Shown in pieces: positions 1-8,724 of a stretch of DNA of 64,000 nucleotides (its first letter is position 1; the number at the start of each line of letters is the position of its first letter). Location of the stretch: positions 12,983,981 to 13,047,980 of the forward strand of contig OZ007510.1 in the NCBI GenBank assembly GCA_963931865.1, in the 5' to 3' direction. Source of the DNA: Axinella damicornis (taxonomy: Eukaryota > Porifera > Demospongiae > Axinellida > Axinellidae). A model generated the notes under the pieces. The model made no database searches and had not been told where the DNA came from. It saw only the letters and a list, made by a program, of their open reading frames with translations. The position numbers and the translations under genes were made by a program.

Positions 1-202
1 TTCGCTGTTTGTAGATTGGGGATAGCAGATCGATGGACCTTGGCACTTCGTGGATTGTATAGCAGATGGTGGATTGTAGATTGTACCATAGATAATATCA
101 TGATTGTACTTGTACGTTGTAGGCCCTCCAGGGCCACCGTAGAAATAGCCGACCATGACTTGGTTTGCAGTTGGAGAAGCGGGCCTCTTCTTTGAGAGCC
201 GA

Positions 203-700
203 ATAATAAAATACAAGCATAGATAATATACCAACCTATTATCTATGATACAAGTAGCTTCGCTCGCTTCGCTTCGCTCGCTCAGCTACTTTCCCCTCGT
301 TCGCCTACCGTGAGTAATCCGGCGCCGAACAGCTCAGAGCTGCTGCTCCCCGATCGCGTCTGCTTGCCGCCCGATTGCGCTTCACCTGCTGCTCCCGAGC
401 CCGATTGCATTGCTTCAAATGCTGCTCACCACGGTTTGCGGCAGGGCCCACAGGGATCCACTGCCCGCCAGCCCCAGCTGGATTCCAGCTCGAACATTCT
501 TCGCGGAGTTCGAGGTTCAGTAAATACCGCTTTACCGTACTAGTACTAAGCAGCGACGGAAAGCTGGGCGTGGGACTGGGAACGAGGCTAAGCAGTACGA
601 AGGTAGCGCGTCACTATAGTCTAGTTCCGCCCCACGAACATCCCACTTCCGTCACTCACAGACACACGTTAATGTATTGATACGCGAGCCCCGAGTAAGT
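203..700. repeat. Left arm of a ~6.4-kb composite element
   Basis: This stretch matches the reverse complement of 5750-6560. Both arms carry a GC-rich hairpin tract of the AGTAGCTTCGCTCGC type, a GTGAGTAATCCGGCGCC motif, a segment ending in TTCGCGGAGTTCGAGGTTCAG, and a block with CACTTCCGTCACTCACAGAC. The arms therefore look like long terminal inverted repeats around the tandem repeats and retrotransposon between them. The outer boundary is set by AATAATAAAATACAAG, which is mirrored at the far end. Internal rearrangement is evident because the right arm holds two copies of the block seen once here. No transposase for such an element was recognised. Confidence 0.7.
218..247. mobile_element. 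30-base hairpin insertion with 7-base direct repeat
   Basis: A near-perfect palindrome (CATAGATAATA, short loop, TATTATCTATG) is flanked on both sides by ATACAAG (211-217 and 248-254). The right arm of the surrounding composite, at about 6530-6560, has the uninterrupted sequence with only one ATACAAG. The comparison therefore shows an empty site and a filled site in the same window. Confidence 0.6.
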
Positions 701-780
701 TGGCCGCCGCCCCGCCCCTACTACTGTATAGCCACGCCCAGTCCACACCTCCATCCGCTAAGCTTCGACGTTCCATATCA

Positions 781-1216
781 TTACACTCCTGGTATAGAGA
801 AAATTGTGCCGCGTAAATAATGTAACATAAACCTCACAGCACGCAGGAAAGGTCTACAGAGATTCTGACTACACCGTCGTGATCGCTATCATGCAGTGTT
901 ACAACCACACAATAATTGTGGTGAAACTCACCTTGGTGGTGGAGATAGCTACAAGCGCTTTTGTAGTGCCGTCGGCCGCCATTGCTCGATCGTGCTCTTC
1001 GACGTTGGCTGCCAGTACAGTCATACGAAGGGCTCACAAAGATTCTGACCACACAGCCGTAATCGCTGTCGTTCACTGACGCTTACATCACCGTGCTGAC
1101 AAGGTTGTAAGTGCTGTTATAGTTTCGTGTCTTCCCTTTGGTCGCCATTGCTAGCGTTCTACTGAGCGTGGTTGCCACGTGGCATGTGCGTTAATTGGAA
1201 CGAATTGCAATAATTA
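781..1216. repeat. Tandem ~440-base repeat, copy 1
   Basis: Direct repeat of 4924-5385, sharing TTGTGCCGCGTAAATAAT, GGTCTACAGAGATTCTGA, a GTCGGCCGCCATTGCTCGATCG block and a terminal GTGGTTGCCACGTGGCATG. Inside the unit a ~180-base sub-repeat recurs: CAGAGATTCTGACTACACC near 858 and CAAAGATTCTGACCACACA near 1037. On the minus strand the sub-repeats read as related peptides with the core HDSDHDGVVRI, so an ancient repeated coding domain is possible but unproven. Confidence 0.7.
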
Positions 1217-1309
1217 TTAGGGCAGCAGTCAGTAAGTCACCAAGGGGGGGCGGGGGGAGGGGGGGAGGGGGGGAGGGGAAGCGGGGATGGAAGCCAGGGT
1301 TGGGTCCAG

Positions 1310-4300
1310 TTGGCACTGGGTTTTGTAAACTGCACAGGTTGGTGGTCGAGGGAAGTGGATGTTAAGCTAACACTACAAGAACGGCAGCTAGATGTGCTTG
1401 GCCTTGCTGAGACTTTCTTGAGGGAAGAGGAAGAAGCAAATGCAGCGGGATATGTGTGGTATGGGCATAACAGACAGGGGTCCAAACGTGCAAGTGGAGG
1501 AGTAGGGATCCTGGTACGGAAGGAGTTGCACTCCAGGCAGTTGCCGTGTCAGAGGGAAGGGGTAGTGTGGGTGGAGCTCAAGTTGAGGGGAGAGAAGAAA
1601 ATAGCTGTTGGGGTGATATATGCCAACCCTGAGGGTGTAAGGATCGGTGATACAGAGGCTCAATTTGAAGATTTGCAGGAGGAGGTAGCTAGGCTACAAG
1701 GAGAGGGGTTTGAGGTGGTTGTAATGGGTGATTTTAATGCACATATTGGGTTGGGGGATGAGCAGCAACCAAACAGGAATGGTCAGAGGCTTTTGAACTT
1801 GGTGTGGGCTGGAGGTCTAGTCATCGGGAATGAGCTCCCACAATGTCAGGGGAGGTGGACTTGGGAATGTGGGCAAAAGAGATCAGTCATCGATTACATA
1901 CTGTTCTCAAGAGGGCTTGCCGTGGAGAGAATGCAGATTGAAGACTCGGGGAGCAAGGAGGTCGGGTCAGACCACAATGTGCTATGGTGTGAAGTGAGGC
2001 TTGGGGACCAGGAAAGGGAAGTGTTACAGGAGCGTTACAAGTGGAGAATTGATGGGAAGTGCGATTGGCAGGGATATCAGGATGCAGTGGTGGAAGAGTT
2101 TGTAGACTGGGATACCCAACTGGAAGAGCTGAACCACAAGTTGGAGGGGGAAGCACTAGTTGAAGCTGCTTGGGAGATATGGACGAAGGGGGTTATCACA
2201 GCAGCAGAGAGGGGGATAGGAAAGAAGAAGATCACTGAAAACTCAAAAGGCTGGTGGTCAAAGGAGGTAGAGGCAGTTATCCGAGCAAGAAAGGAGGCTT
2301 GTAGGAAGGTTAGAGAGGCAAGAAGAAGGAGTGAGGTTGTTCTTAATACCCAATGGGAGGACTACAAGAAAAAAAGGAGAGCCGTGAAGAAGCAAGTGAG
2401 GAAGGAGAAGAAGGAGTTGAGGAGAAAGACCCTGAAGAAAATCAGAGAGCAGGGGGGGGCCAGCAGCAAGCTGTTCTGGTCGGACGTATCTAGGAGGAAA
2501 AGGAAGCGAAAGACCATACCAAGAATGAAGAATAAGGTGGGACATGTGGAGGAGGGTCAGGAGGAAGTGATCGAAGAACTGGCCAGGCATTGGGAAGAAT
2601 TGGGAAGGAGGCAAGAGAGTGAAGATTTCACAGAAGAGGACGAAGATGAGACAGGGACTACTGGAGTGCAGTCAGACATTTGTGAGTTGGTGGGTTTTGT
2701 TGAAGTGGTAGGGATCCTCAAACAGTTGAAAAGGGGCAAAGCTGCTGGCCCAGATGGTATCCTCAATGAGATGATGATGTATGGGGGTACCAAGATAGTG
2801 GAAACCTTGGTGCAGCTGCTCAACATAGTCGTACAGCACACATGTTGTCCAAAGGATTGGAGAAGGAGCTTTGTCGTGCCTTTGTACAAGGATGGGGACC
2901 CAGAGCTTGCCAGCAACTACAGGGGTATCGCCTTGGGGAATTGTGTTGCTAAGGTTTTGACGAGGCTGCTGTCAAAGAGGTTGAGTGCATATGCCGAAGA
3001 GGAGATTTTAACAGAGGCCCAGGGAGGTTTTAGGTCAGAAAGGAGGTGTGCCGACCAGATCTTGATTCTGAGGGGGGTATGCGAGTTGAGGAGGAAAGAG
3101 AAGAAGGGGACCTATGTGGCTTTCCTAGATGTCAGCAAGGCTTATGACACAGTTTGGCGTGAAGGGCTATGGAAGAAGATGGAGCAGTATGGGATAGAGG
3201 ATAAATTTGTCCGGATCTGTAGAGGTTTGTATGAGGGAGTTGAGGCGAGTGTAGTGCTGGAAGGGGGGAAGTCAAGATGGTTCCCAGTCGAAACGGGGTT
3301 ACGGCAGGGGTGCCCTTTGTCCCCACTTCTATACAGCATCTACGTGATGGGAATGATGGAACAGTTAGAAGAGAAAAGCCTGGGAGTGAAAATGGAGGGT
3401 ACTTGGTGTGGAGGGTTGATGTATGCAGATGATGTTGTACTGATGGCTGAGTCTAGCGCTGAACTCCAGGAAATGTTAGATGTGGTGGGAAGGTATGCAC
3501 AGCAGTGGAAGTTCAGGTTCAATGCACGGAAGAGCAAGACGATGGTCGTTGGAACAAGTGGGGGAGAGAGCTGGTCAATCAATGGAGAAGTGATGGAGGA
3601 GGTGGAAGCTTTTAAGTATCTAGGCGTTTGGTTGGACAGGAAAATGAAGGGGAATGTGCAGTTTGAAAAGATGAGGGAGAAGGCTGAGGAATGGGCAGGG
3701 AGGACAGAGTGGATGAGTCGTGTGAATGGTCAGATTGAGGTGGAACGTGGGAGGCTAATATGGGAGCTCTTGGCCCGCCCAAGCCTTGAACATGCAGCCA
3801 GTGTGTGGTGGACAGGAGGGAAAGTAGCAAACAGGAAGTTAGAAGCTGTCCAGGAAAGGGTAGGCAGGAAGCTACTTGGAGCGAGCAGAACTGTGGCAGG
3901 GGCAGCAATACGGGGAGATCTGGGATGGAGGAAACTCGAGGAGAGGAGGGAAGAGAAGAAGGTGCTGTATGAAAGGAGGTTACAGAGGCTTGATGACAAC
4001 AGGTTGGTCAAGCAGATAACAGCAGAGATGAAGGAGTGTGGAGGGGTTAGCTGGGAGAGTGAGTGTGCATTGCTGTTAAGGAAGTACGAGTTGGAAGATT
4101 ACAGGATGGAGCCAGTACAGGAATGGAAGGAGAGAGTCCACAGCATCAACTCAAGGGACTGGGTGGAGGAAGTAGAGGGAAAAAGTAGTCTGAGGTGGTA
4201 CAGAAAGGTGAAGGAGGTAGCTGGGCTGGAGCAGTACACAAGGTCTTTTGTGGGGCATGAAGAATTGAGATTACGGTTTCGGTTGAGGACAGGTTCAGCT

Positions 4301-4639
4301 GGGTTGTTTGAAGACAAAAAGAGGTGTAGGATGTGTACTGAGGATAGATGTGTGTTATGTGACAGTGGGGAAGTAGAGGACGTCAAACACTTCCTGGTAA
4401 GGTGTGAGGAGTTCAGGTGGGAGAGGCAGAGGTTGGTGGAGAGAATAGGTCGGATGGAAGGAACACAAGAATGGTTGGAGGAATATTGGAGGGCAGAGGA
4501 AGAAGGAAAGATGGCTTTGCTGCTGGGAAGGAGCATACAGGGAGATGCAGGAGCTAGAGTGGATGAGTGTGTTATGGAAGAAGTGCTGAAGTGGTGGCTG
4601 AGGCGGAAGGAGTTGGTATATGGCGGAAATCCCTGCTAA
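1310..4639 (+). CDS. Non-LTR retrotransposon polyprotein (APE endonuclease + reverse transcriptase)
   Basis: This is an uninterrupted 1109-codon frame, the least damaged mobile-element gene in the window. An apurinic-type endonuclease comes first: LAETF near residue 33, GDFNAHIG near 142 and SDHN near 224. A basic lysine/arginine-rich linker follows at about 320-390. The reverse transcriptase then shows NYRGIAL near 540, FLDVSKAYD near 605, RQGCPLSPLLY near 665 and the catalytic YADDVVLM near 705. A C-terminal cysteine/histidine cluster (CRMC, CVLC, KHFLVRC) starts near 1005. The frame opens at 1214 after a stop without an ATG before the endonuclease, so the true start is unclear; 1310 is a TTG. 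A G-rich tract lies immediately upstream. The element separates copies 1 and 2 of a tandem repeat, so it probably inserted between or into them. Product class is secure; the clade is not assigned. Confidence 0.92.
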   Translation: MALGFVNCTGWWSREVDVKLTLQERQLDVLGLAETFLREEEEANAAGYVWYGHNRQGSKRASGGVGILVRKELHSRQLPCQREGVVWVELKLRGEKKIAVGVIYANPEGVRIGDTEAQFEDLQEEVARLQGEGFEVVVMGDFNAHIGLGDEQQPNRNGQRLLNLVWAGGLVIGNELPQCQGRWTWECGQKRSVIDYILFSRGLAVERMQIEDSGSKEVGSDHNVLWCEVRLGDQEREVLQERYKWRIDGKCDWQGYQDAVVEEFVDWDTQLEELNHKLEGEALVEAAWEIWTKGVITAAERGIGKKKITENSKGWWSKEVEAVIRARKEACRKVREARRRSEVVLNTQWEDYKKKRRAVKKQVRKEKKELRRKTLKKIREQGGASSKLFWSDVSRRKRKRKTIPRMKNKVGHVEEGQEEVIEELARHWEELGRRQESEDFTEEDEDETGTTGVQSDICELVGFVEVVGILKQLKRGKAAGPDGILNEMMMYGGTKIVETLVQLLNIVVQHTCCPKDWRRSFVVPLYKDGDPELASNYRGIALGNCVAKVLTRLLSKRLSAYAEEEILTEAQGGFRSERRCADQILILRGVCELRRKEKKGTYVAFLDVSKAYDTVWREGLWKKMEQYGIEDKFVRICRGLYEGVEASVVLEGGKSRWFPVETGLRQGCPLSPLLYSIYVMGMMEQLEEKSLGVKMEGTWCGGLMYADDVVLMAESSAELQEMLDVVGRYAQQWKFRFNARKSKTMVVGTSGGESWSINGEVMEEVEAFKYLGVWLDRKMKGNVQFEKMREKAEEWAGRTEWMSRVNGQIEVERGRLIWELLARPSLEHAASVWWTGGKVANRKLEAVQERVGRKLLGASRTVAGAAIRGDLGWRKLEERREEKKVLYERRLQRLDDNRLVKQITAEMKECGGVSWESECALLLRKYELEDYRMEPVQEWKERVHSINSRDWVEEVEGKSSLRWYRKVKEVAGLEQYTRSFVGHEELRLRFRLRTGSAGLFEDKKRCRMCTEDRCVLCDSGEVEDVKHFLVRCEEFRWERQRLVERIGRMEGTQEWLEEYWRAEEEGKMALLLGRSIQGDAGARVDECVMEEVLKWWLRRKELVYGGNPC

Positions 4640-4860
4640 CCTAAACCCCTGTAACCCCCAATCTCTCCCCCCAATCAATCAACCAGTCACTCCATTGTGC
4701 CACTTTCATATGTGTCTTTGTGGTAGTCATTATTTTAACATATATACACCCTGCTCATATTCATATTCTTTTCATTTTATACTCACGGTGCACTACCACT
4801 TTTGTACATGTATGCGCGATGGCCCCCATGGGCTCAGCATTCTCATTAAATCATTATTAG
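4640..4860 (+). other. 3' untranslated tail of the retrotransposon
   Basis: AT-rich sequence after the stop, ending near CTCATTAAATCATTATTAG, where the sequence returns to the GCTTGCGCTACGGCG repeat unit also present at 5380. I take this as the approximate 3' end. No long simple tail is visible. Confidence 0.5.
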
Positions 4861-4923
4861 CTTGCGCTACGGCGAGGCAACCGCGGAGTTGCAACGGCTA
4901 CCAGGAGTGCGGTTGCCCCTCGT

Positions 4924-5385
4924 TACACTCCTGGTAGGGGAAAAATTGTGCCGCGTAAATAATTAATCTAATTAATGTAAATAATCAAACCTCATAGCTC
5001 GCAGGAAAGGTCTACAGAGATTCTGATTACACCGTCGTGATGGCTATCATGCAGTTAGACAAACGTATAATAATTGTGCTGAAACTCACCTTGGTGGTGG
5101 AGATACAAGCGCTTTTGTTGTGCCGTCGGCCGCCATTGCTCGATCGCTCTCTTCGACGTTGGTTACTAGTACAGTCTTACGAAGGCCCCACAATGAATCT
5201 GACCACACAGCTGTAATCGCTGTCGTTCACTGATGCTTACATGCCAAAACTCACCGTCCTGGCAAAGTTGTAAGTGTGTAATAACGTCGTGTCTTCCTTT
5301 GGCCGCCATGCATTGCTAGCGATCGACAGAGCGTGGTTGCCACGTGGCATGTGCGTTAATTGGAACTCACTGCGATACTTAGCTT
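4924..5385. repeat. Tandem ~440-base repeat, copy 2
   Basis: Second copy of the 781-1216 unit in the same orientation, with small indels such as an extra AATTAATCTAATTAATG block near 4960. It is followed by a GCGCTACGGCG...GGCTACCAGGAGTGCGGTTGCCCC linker that also occurs before the copy (near 4865-4920) and after copy 3 (near 5700-5735). Confidence 0.75.
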
Positions 5386-5477
5386 GCGCTACGGCGCCTG
5401 AGTCGCAACCGGGGTTGCAACGGCTACCAGGAGTGCGGTTGCCCCTCGCTAATAATGCAAATATAAAGAAATAAAAA

Positions 5478-5740
5478 ACCTACCAGCCCGCAGGAAGGTC
5501 CTACAAAGGTTCTGACTAAATCTTCATGATCACTATCGTGCAGTGACCCAACCGTACAATTTTGTTGCTGAAATTCATCTTGGTAGTGGAGTTGTGAGCG
5601 CTTTTGTCTTCCCTTCAGCTGCCATTGCTCAAGTGCTTTCTTCAACTTTCAAGGTTTCATTGCCACAAAGACTATGACCACTCAGCGAGTTGCAACCGGT
5701 TGAATCGCGGCTACCAGGAGTGCGGTTGCCCCTCGATACA
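5478..5740. repeat. Tandem repeat, copy 3 (shorter, diverged)
   Basis: It retains CCCGCAGGAAGGTCCTACAA and a TTGGTAGTGGAGTTGTGAGC block homologous to copies 1 and 2, but lacks their second half. It ends in the same ACCAGGAGTGCGGTTGCCCC linker. Confidence 0.55.
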
Positions 5741-5749
5741 TTAAGATTT

Positions 5750-6560
5750 TAACGTGTGTCTGTGTGTGTGTCTGTGAGTGACGGAAGTGGGATGTTCGTG
5801 GGGCGGGACTAGACTATAGTGACGCGCGACCTTCGTACTTTAATTTATTTACTGAACCTCGAACTCCGCGAAGAATGTTCGAGAACATTGGGCTGGAATC
5901 CAGCTGGGGCTGCAAGCGGATGCGGGGAGCAGCAGTCGAAGCGGACGCAATCGGGGAGCAGCAGCCGAAGCGGACGCGATCGGGAGCAGCAGCTGAAGCG
6001 GACGCAAGCGGCGAGCGTGCAGCAGCAGCTGAAGCAGGCGCAATCGGGGAGCGCAGCTGGAAGCGGACGCAAACGGGGAGCAGCAGTTGAAGCGATGCAA
6101 TCTGGCCCGGGAGCAGCAGCTGATTCGAAGCGGACGCAAGCGGCGAGCAGCAGCTGAAGCAGACGCAATCGGGGAGCAGCAGCTCTGCACAGAGAGCTGT
6201 CCGGCGCCGGATTACTCACGGTATGTGTGTGTGTCTGTGAGTGACGGAAGTGGGATGTTCGTGGGGCGGGACTAGACTATATAGTGACGCGCGACCTTCG
6301 TACTTCAATTTATTTACTGAACCTCGAACTCCGCGAAGGATGTTCGAGGGCTGGATCCAGCTGGGGCTGCAAGCGGATGCATGCAATCGGGGAGCAGCAG
6401 TCGAAGCGGACGCAATCGGGGAGCAGCAGCTGAAGCGGACGCAATCGGGGAGCTGCAGCTCTGCACAGAGAGCTGTCCGGCGCCGGATTACTCACGGTAG
6501 GCGAACGAGGGGGAAGTAGCTGAGCGAGCGAAGCGAGCGAAGCTACTTGTATTTTATTAT
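5750..6560. repeat. Right arm of the composite element, internally duplicated
   Basis: Reverse-complement counterpart of 203-700. The block GAGTGACGGAAGTGGGATG to TGAACCTCGAACTCCGCGAA occurs twice (5774 and 6239), each followed by a glutamine/serine/arginine-codon minisatellite. The outer end carries the GAGCGAGCGAAGCGAGCGAA hairpin tract and TTGTATTTTATTAT. Confidence 0.7.
5925..6190. repeat. Minisatellite, GAAGCGGACGCAATCGGGGA type
   Basis: Imperfect ~30-base units built on GAGCAGCAG(C/T)(T/C)GAAGCGGACGC. A shorter run of the same units lies at 6385-6455 in the second block of the arm. Long open frames here are a by-product of the repeat and are not called as genes. Confidence 0.75.
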
Positions 6561-6701
6561 ATATTCATGCCATAGGGGGACGCGATAACCCACTCCTACA
6601 TGCATGGGCGATTATAGGAAAATATCACCCTAGTTGCTCTGGCTAGCATTTTGCCATACATTCTCTATGGGAATACTGAGCCATTGTTGGAAACATGATT
6701 A

Positions 6702-6812
6702 TACAGTGTGTACAGGGAAACATCACTGATCTGTAGCCGTATTGTCACTCGTTCCTGCGGCACTCGTGACAGTACGGCAACAGACTTGTGATATTTCCCT
6801 GTACACACTGTA
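6702..6812. mobile_element. Palindromic MITE, ~110 bases
   Basis: The termini TACAGTGTGTACAGGGAAA (6702-6720) and TTTCCCTGTACACACTGTA (6794-6812) are perfect inverted repeats. The interior is also folded: GCCGTATTGTCAC pairs with GTGACAGTACGGC with a few mismatches. There is no coding capacity. Confidence 0.75.
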
Positions 6813-6858
6813 AAAATTTAATAATAAGTAGTGCAAGATAGTATTGTGTGTATATGTA

Positions 6859-8325
6859 CTAGCCATACTCAGCTTGAATGTTCAACTTCTGCAAATAGAA
6901 AGCGACATTGAGATGGTTGTTGGCTTTAGTGTCCTGATGAGGTGTCATATTAAGTTTATCTCTCAAGCTGGGAGGACACTTCAGCTCCTCAACAAAGAAC
7001 TGAACTACTTGTAAGTGGCCATACGCTGCTGCACAGTGGAGAGGAGTGGTGTTCAAAACAGTTCGTGGGTTGGGATTGCAATGCTTTTCCAGTGTAAGGA
7101 ATTTCACAATGTCGGAATGTCCTTTGTTTGCAGCACGATGGTGTCACTTTGTCTCTATCCAAACATGATGGATCACAACCTTGTTCATCAATCAAATACT
7201 TCACTATGTGCAGGTGACCATTAGCAGCAGCATAGTGAAGAGGGGTTCTGCCATACTGGCCTGGAATGTTCGGACTACAGTTCTGATCAGTGATAAAGAA
7301 TTTGAGTATGTCAAAATGGCCTTGCTGAGCTGCCCCATGGATCGGAGTGGCACCATCGGAATTTCTAAATGTTGGATTGCAATGCTTTTCCAGTGTAAGG
7401 AATTTCACAATGTCGAAATGTCCACTGTTCGCAGCGCAATGAAGTGGTGTCACTTTGTCTCTATCTGAACATGATGGATCACAACCTTGTTCATCAATAC
7501 TTCACTATGTGCAGGTGACCGATCTCAGCAGCATCGTGAAGAGGGGTTCTGCCATAATGGCCCGGAACGTTCGGACTACAGTTAAGATTGGTGATGAAGA
7601 ATTCGAGTATGTCCAAATGGCCTCGCTGAGCTGCCCCTGAGATGGCAGTGTTACCATCGGAATCTCTAGACGTTGGATTGCAGTGATGTTCCAGCGAAAG
7701 GAATTTCACAATGTTTAAATGTCCATTGTCTGCAGCAAGATGAAGTGCTGTCACTTTGTCTCTATCCTAACATGATGGATCACAACCTTGTTTCATCAAT
7801 CAAATACTTCACTAAGTGCAGGTGACCTTTCTCAGCAGCATAGTGAAGAGGGGTTCTGCCATACTGGCCTGGAATGTTCGGATTACAGTTCTGATCGGTG
7901 ATGAAGAATTTGAGTATGTCCAAATGGCCTTGCTGAGCTGCAACGTGGATCGGAGTGGCACCACGGGAATCTTTAAATGTTGGATTGCAGTGATGTTCCA
8001 GTGTAAGGAACTTCACAATGTCTAAATATCCATTGTCTGCAGCATAATGGAGTGGTATCACTTTGTCTCTATCCAAACGTGATGGATCACAACCTTGTTC
8101 ATCAATCAAATACTTCACTATGTGCAGGTGACCATTCTCAGCAGCATCATGAAGAGGGGTTCTGCCATGCCAGCCTGGAATGTTCGGACTACAGTTCTGA
8201 TCAGTGATGAAGAATTTGAGTATGTCCAAACGGCCATGCTGAGCTGCTCCTGTGATGGGAGTATTACCATCGGAATCTGGATTGCAATGCTAAAACAGAT
8301 CCCTAGCGGGCCTAGGGTTGCGGCC
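6859..8325 (-). pseudogene. Ankyrin-repeat protein, decayed copy
   Basis: Reading leftward from about 8325, roughly a dozen ankyrin repeats of ~33 residues are recognisable, with the cores GRTPLHDAAENGHLHIVKY and GATPIHVAAQQGHLDILKF and conserved CNP/CDP caps. The repeats form a longer period of three or four ankyrins ending in NCSPNIPG, so the gene grew by tandem duplication of ~300 bases. The frame breaks several times: an extra base near 7791, a stop in the CDPSC-stop-DRD stretch near 7770, a lost LID segment near 7495, and a shift near 7138. A final stop lies at 6859. No signal peptide or other domain is visible. Function cannot be stated beyond a protein-binding scaffold. The right edge joins non-ankyrin sequence at about 8325. 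Confidence 0.85.
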
Positions 8326-8724
8326 GAGATATCATACTTCACTGGTAAAGTACTGACTCAACTATTGCTTACACATGCATACTATTTTATGTGATCTGTT
8401 GAAGTACAAATGTGCATGTATTCTATTCTCCTTATTTTAATAAGTATTCCAGAGTTCAACTATGATGTAATTGATGATGTAATAGTGTATGTTGCCATGA
8501 CAACAATGTAGAGAGTACAAATCATGAGAAATACATTGATATATAACGTTGTATGCCGATGGGAAATGCTATAAACAATGCAAGTGATGTGTGGTTGGGG
8601 AGAAAAAGTTCATGCATGAGACACTCGGAAGTGTGTGAGCATGGTTTCATTTAAATGTCTGAGATACAGGCTCCAAAGCAAAAGCTATTGATATTCTTAC
8701 TTATTTATAACAGCAGGGAATGAG

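Noticed and set aside
781..5385. LTR retrotransposon (direct repeats around a reverse transcriptase)
   Set aside because: The ~440-base repeats occur three times, lack the usual TG...CA ends and primer site, and the enclosed enzyme has an APE endonuclease and no integrase, protease or RNase H of LTR type.
5819..6275. Overlapping open frames rich in Gln, Ser and Arg
   Set aside because: They result from the GAAGCGGACGCAATCGGGGA minisatellite, which is open in several frames on both strands.
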